Assembly: GCA_900542945.1 (NCBI GenBank)
Contig: UQPI01000079.1
Coordinates: forward strand, 1 to 7,408
Reading direction: 5' to 3'
DNA: 7,408 nucleotides
Source of the DNA: an uncultured Collinsella sp.
GTDB lineage: Bacteria > Actinomycetota > Coriobacteriia > Coriobacteriales > Coriobacteriaceae
Made by a program: the position numbers and the translations under genes. Position 1 is the first letter of the stretch; every line of letters starts with the position of its first letter. Below the pieces are notes generated by a model that was not told where the DNA came from, ran no database searches, and worked only from the letters and a program-made list of their open reading frames with translations. This document shows positions 4,999-7,408 of this stretch, piece after piece.

Positions 4999-6123
4999 AT
5001 GGCACGTGTGCACAACTTCTCAGCTGGCCCGGCCGCGCTGCCTACCAGCGTGCTCGCCGAGATCGCCGACGAGATGATGGACTACCACGGTTACGGCATG
5101 TCCGTGCTCGAGATGAGCCATCGATCTAGCATGTACCAGCAGATCATCGACGACGCCGAGGCAACCCTGCGCCGCCTGCTGAGCATCCCCGATAACTACC
5201 GTGTTCTGTTTTTGCAGGGCGGCGCCACGCTGCAGTTTGCGGGCATCCCGATGAACCTCATGCGCCGCGGCCGCGCCGGCTACGTCGTGACCGGCAACTT
5301 CGCCAACAAGGCGTACAAGGAAGCCGCCAAGTACGGCGAGGCCGTGCTGCTCGCGAGCTCCGAGGACGCCAATTTCGACCGCATTCCCGCCATGGCCGAC
5401 ATCAACGCGCGCATTGCCGCCGAGGCCGCGGGCGGCGGGCTCGACTACGTCTACATCTGCCAGAACAACACCATCTTTGGCACCATGTACCACGAGCTGC
5501 CTAACTTCGGCGACGTACCGCTGGTCGCCGATGTCTCGAGCTGCTTTTTGTCGCAGCCGCTCGACGTCGAGCGCTACGGACTCATCTACGCCGGCGCTCA
5601 GAAAAACGCCGGCGCCGCGGGCGTCACCGTGGTTATCGTGCGCGACGACCTGATCGCCGACGGTCCAGCCTTTGCGCAGACGCCGCAGTACATGGACCTT
5701 AAGACCCAGGCCGCCAAGGGCTCCATGCTCAACACGCCCAACACCTTTGGTATCTACGTGTGCGGCAAGGTGTTCCGTTGGGTTGAGCAGACCGGCGGAC
5801 TTGCCGCCATGGCCGAGCGCAACTGGGCCAAAGCCAACCTGCTCTATGACTTGCTCGAGCAAAGCGAACTGTTCCATGGCACCACGCAGGCCGACAGCCG
5901 CTCCATCGCCAACGTCACGTTCCGCATCGGCGATGCCGACCTCGACGCCGCCTTTGTCGCAGGCGCGGCCGAGCACCAGATTCAAAACGTCAAGGGCCAT
6001 CGCCTGGTGGGCGGCATGCGCGCCAGCGTGTACAACGCCGTCACCATGGAAGACGTGCAGGCGCTGGCCTCGTACATGAAGGACTTCGAAGCGCAGCATA
6101 GTTTGAGCCCGCGATCTAACTAG
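4999..6123 (+). CDS. serC: Phosphoserine aminotransferase
   Basis: Cytosolic PLP enzyme that transfers the amino group of glutamate to 3-phosphohydroxypyruvate, giving phosphoserine and 2-oxoglutarate; this is step two of serine biosynthesis. SerC enzymes may also serve the DXP-dependent vitamin B6 route. The 374 residues are close to the family norm (about 360). Typical motifs are present: NFSAGPAALP (6-15), MSHRSS with R42, GGAT (74-77) for cofactor phosphate contact, ADVSS with D178 for the pyridine nitrogen, AGAQKNAG with the PLP lysine K202, and KGHRLVGGMRAS (332-343). Small departures are C182 after ADVSS and NTPNTF (245-250) where NTPPTF is usual. The ATG start is preceded by GAGGGGA with an eight-base gap. 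The gene is followed 72 bases later by serA on the same strand, so the two are probably co-transcribed from the promoter near 4952. A 376-codon antisense frame over it is a shadow of codon bias. Confidence 0.96.
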   Translation: MARVHNFSAGPAALPTSVLAEIADEMMDYHGYGMSVLEMSHRSSMYQQIIDDAEATLRRLLSIPDNYRVLFLQGGATLQFAGIPMNLMRRGRAGYVVTGNFANKAYKEAAKYGEAVLLASSEDANFDRIPAMADINARIAAEAAGGGLDYVYICQNNTIFGTMYHELPNFGDVPLVADVSSCFLSQPLDVERYGLIYAGAQKNAGAAGVTVVIVRDDLIADGPAFAQTPQYMDLKTQAAKGSMLNTPNTFGIYVCGKVFRWVEQTGGLAAMAERNWAKANLLYDLLEQSELFHGTTQADSRSIANVTFRIGDADLDAAFVAGAAEHQIQNVKGHRLVGGMRASVYNAVTMEDVQALASYMKDFEAQHSLSPRSN

Positions 6124-6139
6124 CCCGCAACGCGCGGGC
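6123..6139 (+). other. GC-rich hairpin right after the serC stop
   Basis: GCCCGC (6123-6128) pairs perfectly with GCGGGC (6134-6139) around a five-base loop, starting at the last base of the serC stop codon. No T run follows, so it is not a standard intrinsic terminator. In a serC-serA transcript it could protect the serC 3' end, block an exonuclease or reduce read-through. Any such role is inference. Confidence 0.4.
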
Positions 6140-6182
6140 CGACCAGCCACTTCAAACCACCCTGCTTAGATCAAAACCTGCT

Positions 6183-6188
6183 AAGGAG
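6183..6188 (+). promoter_or_regulatory. Strong ribosome-binding site of serA
   Basis: AAGGAG, close to the full Shine-Dalgarno consensus, ends seven bases before the ATG at 6196 and fixes this start. It is the strongest ribosome-binding site in the window. No separate -35/-10 pair is evident in the 72-base gap after serC. Confidence 0.7.
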
Positions 6189-6195
6189 TTTTTCC

Positions 6196-7359
6196 ATGCG
6201 TAAGATTAAGACCATCGACGACATCACTAAAGACGGCAAAGTCGAGTTTGGCGAGGGCTACGAGTTTGTAAGCACCGCCGAGGAGGCCGACGCCATCCTG
6301 ATGCGCTCGACCGACCTGCACGGCTACGAGCTGCCCGAGGGCATTCGCGCCATCGCCCGCTGCGGCGCCGGCGTCAACAACATTCCCGTCGAGGAGTACG
6401 CCAAGAAGGGCGTCGTCGTCTTTAACTCCCCCGGCGCCAACAGCAACGCCGTCAAGGAGCTCGTCCTGGGCATGCTGGTGCTCTCGAGCCGCGGCGTGGT
6501 GCAGTCGATGAACTGGGTGCGCAACAACGCCGACGACCCCGAGATTCAGGTCGATGCCGAAAAGGCCAAGAAGGCCTTTGTGGGCCGCGAGCTCAAGGGC
6601 AAGCGCATCGGTGTCATCGGTCTGGGCAACGTGGGCTCCAAGGTCGCCAACGCCTGTGTCGATCTGGGCATGGACGTCTACGGCTACGACCCGTTCATTT
6701 CCGTCGAGCACGCATGGGTGCTGAGTCGCGAGGTGCAGCGCGTGGGCACGCTCGAGGACCTCTGCCGCGGCTGCGACTACCTCACCGTGCACGTGCCCAG
6801 CAAGGCCGATACCATCGGCATGATCAGCACCGAGCAGATCGACCTGCTGGCCCCGGACGCCGTGCTCATCAACTACGCGCGCGAGACCATCATTGACGAG
6901 GACGCCGTCGACGCTGCCCTGCGCGAGGGCAAGCTCAGCTGGTTTAGCTGCGACTTTGCCACGCCCAAGACCGTCAAGATGCCCAACACGTTTATCACCA
7001 CGCATTCGGGCGCCGGCACCGGCGAGGCCGAGGCCAACTGCGCCGACATGGCCATCAGCGAGCTCAAAGATTACCTGGAAAACGGCAACATCGCGCACAG
7101 CGTCAACTACCCCGCCTGCAGCATGGGCAAGGCGCGCGCCGCAAGCCGCATTGCCTGCCTGCATGCCAACGTGCCCAACATGATCGGCCAGATCACGGCC
7201 ATTCTCGCCAAGGACAACGCCAACGTGCAGCGCATGACCAACGAGTCCGCTGGCGAGAACGCCTACACCATGTTCGACACCGATGAGCACCTGGACGGCA
7301 GCACGATCGAGGCGCTCAAGCAGATTCCGTCGATGTATCGCGTGCGCGTGATTAAATAG
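6196..7359 (+). CDS. serA: D-3-phosphoglycerate dehydrogenase with C-terminal ACT domain
   Basis: Cytosolic NAD-dependent enzyme oxidising 3-phosphoglycerate to 3-phosphohydroxypyruvate, the first step of serine biosynthesis and source of the SerC substrate. At 387 residues it matches the short SerA type with one ACT domain. The Rossmann motif is GLGNVG (142-147), with D165 in YGYDP expected to bind the adenosine ribose, which favours NAD. Catalytic R229 (NYARE) and H270 (THSGAGT) are present. The glutamate normally lying between them is not evident: residues 253-259 read DFATPKT where related short enzymes have a DFPNEE-like stretch. The ACT domain is about 315-387; H323, N325 and N343 keep the spacing of E. 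coli serine-binding H344, N346 and N364, so serine feedback is likely. The gene sits 72 bases after serC. Another D-2-hydroxyacid specificity is possible, but position and ACT domain argue for SerA. A 405-codon antisense frame is a shadow. Confidence 0.92.
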   Translation: MRKIKTIDDITKDGKVEFGEGYEFVSTAEEADAILMRSTDLHGYELPEGIRAIARCGAGVNNIPVEEYAKKGVVVFNSPGANSNAVKELVLGMLVLSSRGVVQSMNWVRNNADDPEIQVDAEKAKKAFVGRELKGKRIGVIGLGNVGSKVANACVDLGMDVYGYDPFISVEHAWVLSREVQRVGTLEDLCRGCDYLTVHVPSKADTIGMISTEQIDLLAPDAVLINYARETIIDEDAVDAALREGKLSWFSCDFATPKTVKMPNTFITTHSGAGTGEAEANCADMAISELKDYLENGNIAHSVNYPACSMGKARAASRIACLHANVPNMIGQITAILAKDNANVQRMTNESAGENAYTMFDTDEHLDGSTIEALKQIPSMYRVRVIK

Positions 7360-7368
7360 CGCCGGCGC
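7359..7368. repeat. Short GC palindrome after serA
   Basis: GCGCCGGCGC is a perfect ten-base palindrome beginning at the last base of the serA stop codon. No T run follows before the window ends, so whether it belongs to a terminator cannot be judged. The remaining 40 bases to the edge show no start of a further gene. Confidence 0.25.
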
Positions 7369-7408
7369 CAATCCTGCCAGACAGACCACGAAGCCCATTC
7401 GGCCCCCG

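Noticed and set aside
4814..5005. 63-codon minus-strand open frame between the antiporter and serC
   Set aside because: It overlaps the serC start and predicted promoter, has unlikely composition and no clear ribosome-binding site.
5020..6150. 376-codon minus-strand open frame opposite serC
   Set aside because: Its composition is dominated by Gly, Ala, Val and His as expected from the complement of GC3-rich codons, while the plus strand is a clear SerC.
6181..7398. 405-codon minus-strand open frame opposite serA
   Set aside because: A mirror of biased codons with no recognisable motif; the plus strand encodes a full SerA with ACT domain.

Overview
The window is a GC-rich chromosomal stretch with five complete genes and no truncated gene at either edge. 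Coding style (strong GC3, frequent GCC/CTG/GGC codons), gene content and the flippase family suggest a Coriobacteriia actinobacterium of the human-gut type, with Collinsella or a close relative as my best guess. That assignment comes from recognition of style and protein families, not from a search.

Layout: (1) 182-1762 (+) encodes a 12-TM MOP-superfamily polysaccharide flippase-like protein; a TTG start with a good ribosome-binding site is better supported than an upstream GTG. (2) 1763-2077 is a convergent, gene-free spacer built of repeats: a perfect 18-bp inverted repeat spanning 123 bp, a second 9-bp hairpin, and a twice-used CCGTCCCA word. (3) 2078-2917 (-) encodes a PPP-type metallophosphoesterase. 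(4) 2918-3170 is the divergent control region between the phosphoesterase and the next gene; it holds a good minus-strand promoter and several palindromes. (5) 3171-4772 (+) encodes a CPA1 cation/proton antiporter with two RCK_C domains. (6) 4773-4998 holds an orphan in-frame C-terminal coding fragment, a weak terminator candidate and the serC promoter. (7) 4999-6123 and 6196-7359 (+) are serC and serA, forming a serine-biosynthesis pair with a 72-bp gap.

Functionally, serA and serC give the first two steps of the phosphorylated serine pathway (3-phosphoglycerate to 3-phosphohydroxypyruvate to phosphoserine); the phosphatase step (serB) is not in the window, and the metallophosphoesterase here does not belong to the SerB family. 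SerA carries a C-terminal ACT domain whose predicted serine-contacting residues are kept, so feedback inhibition by serine is likely. The flippase, phosphoesterase and antiporter look like independent single-gene units.

I do not see a new defence, mobile or biosynthetic system here. The items most worth a second look are the 123-bp inverted-repeat element, the apparent loss of the usual catalytic glutamate in SerA, the orphan coding fragment upstream of serC, and the hexamer array over the phosphoesterase start site.
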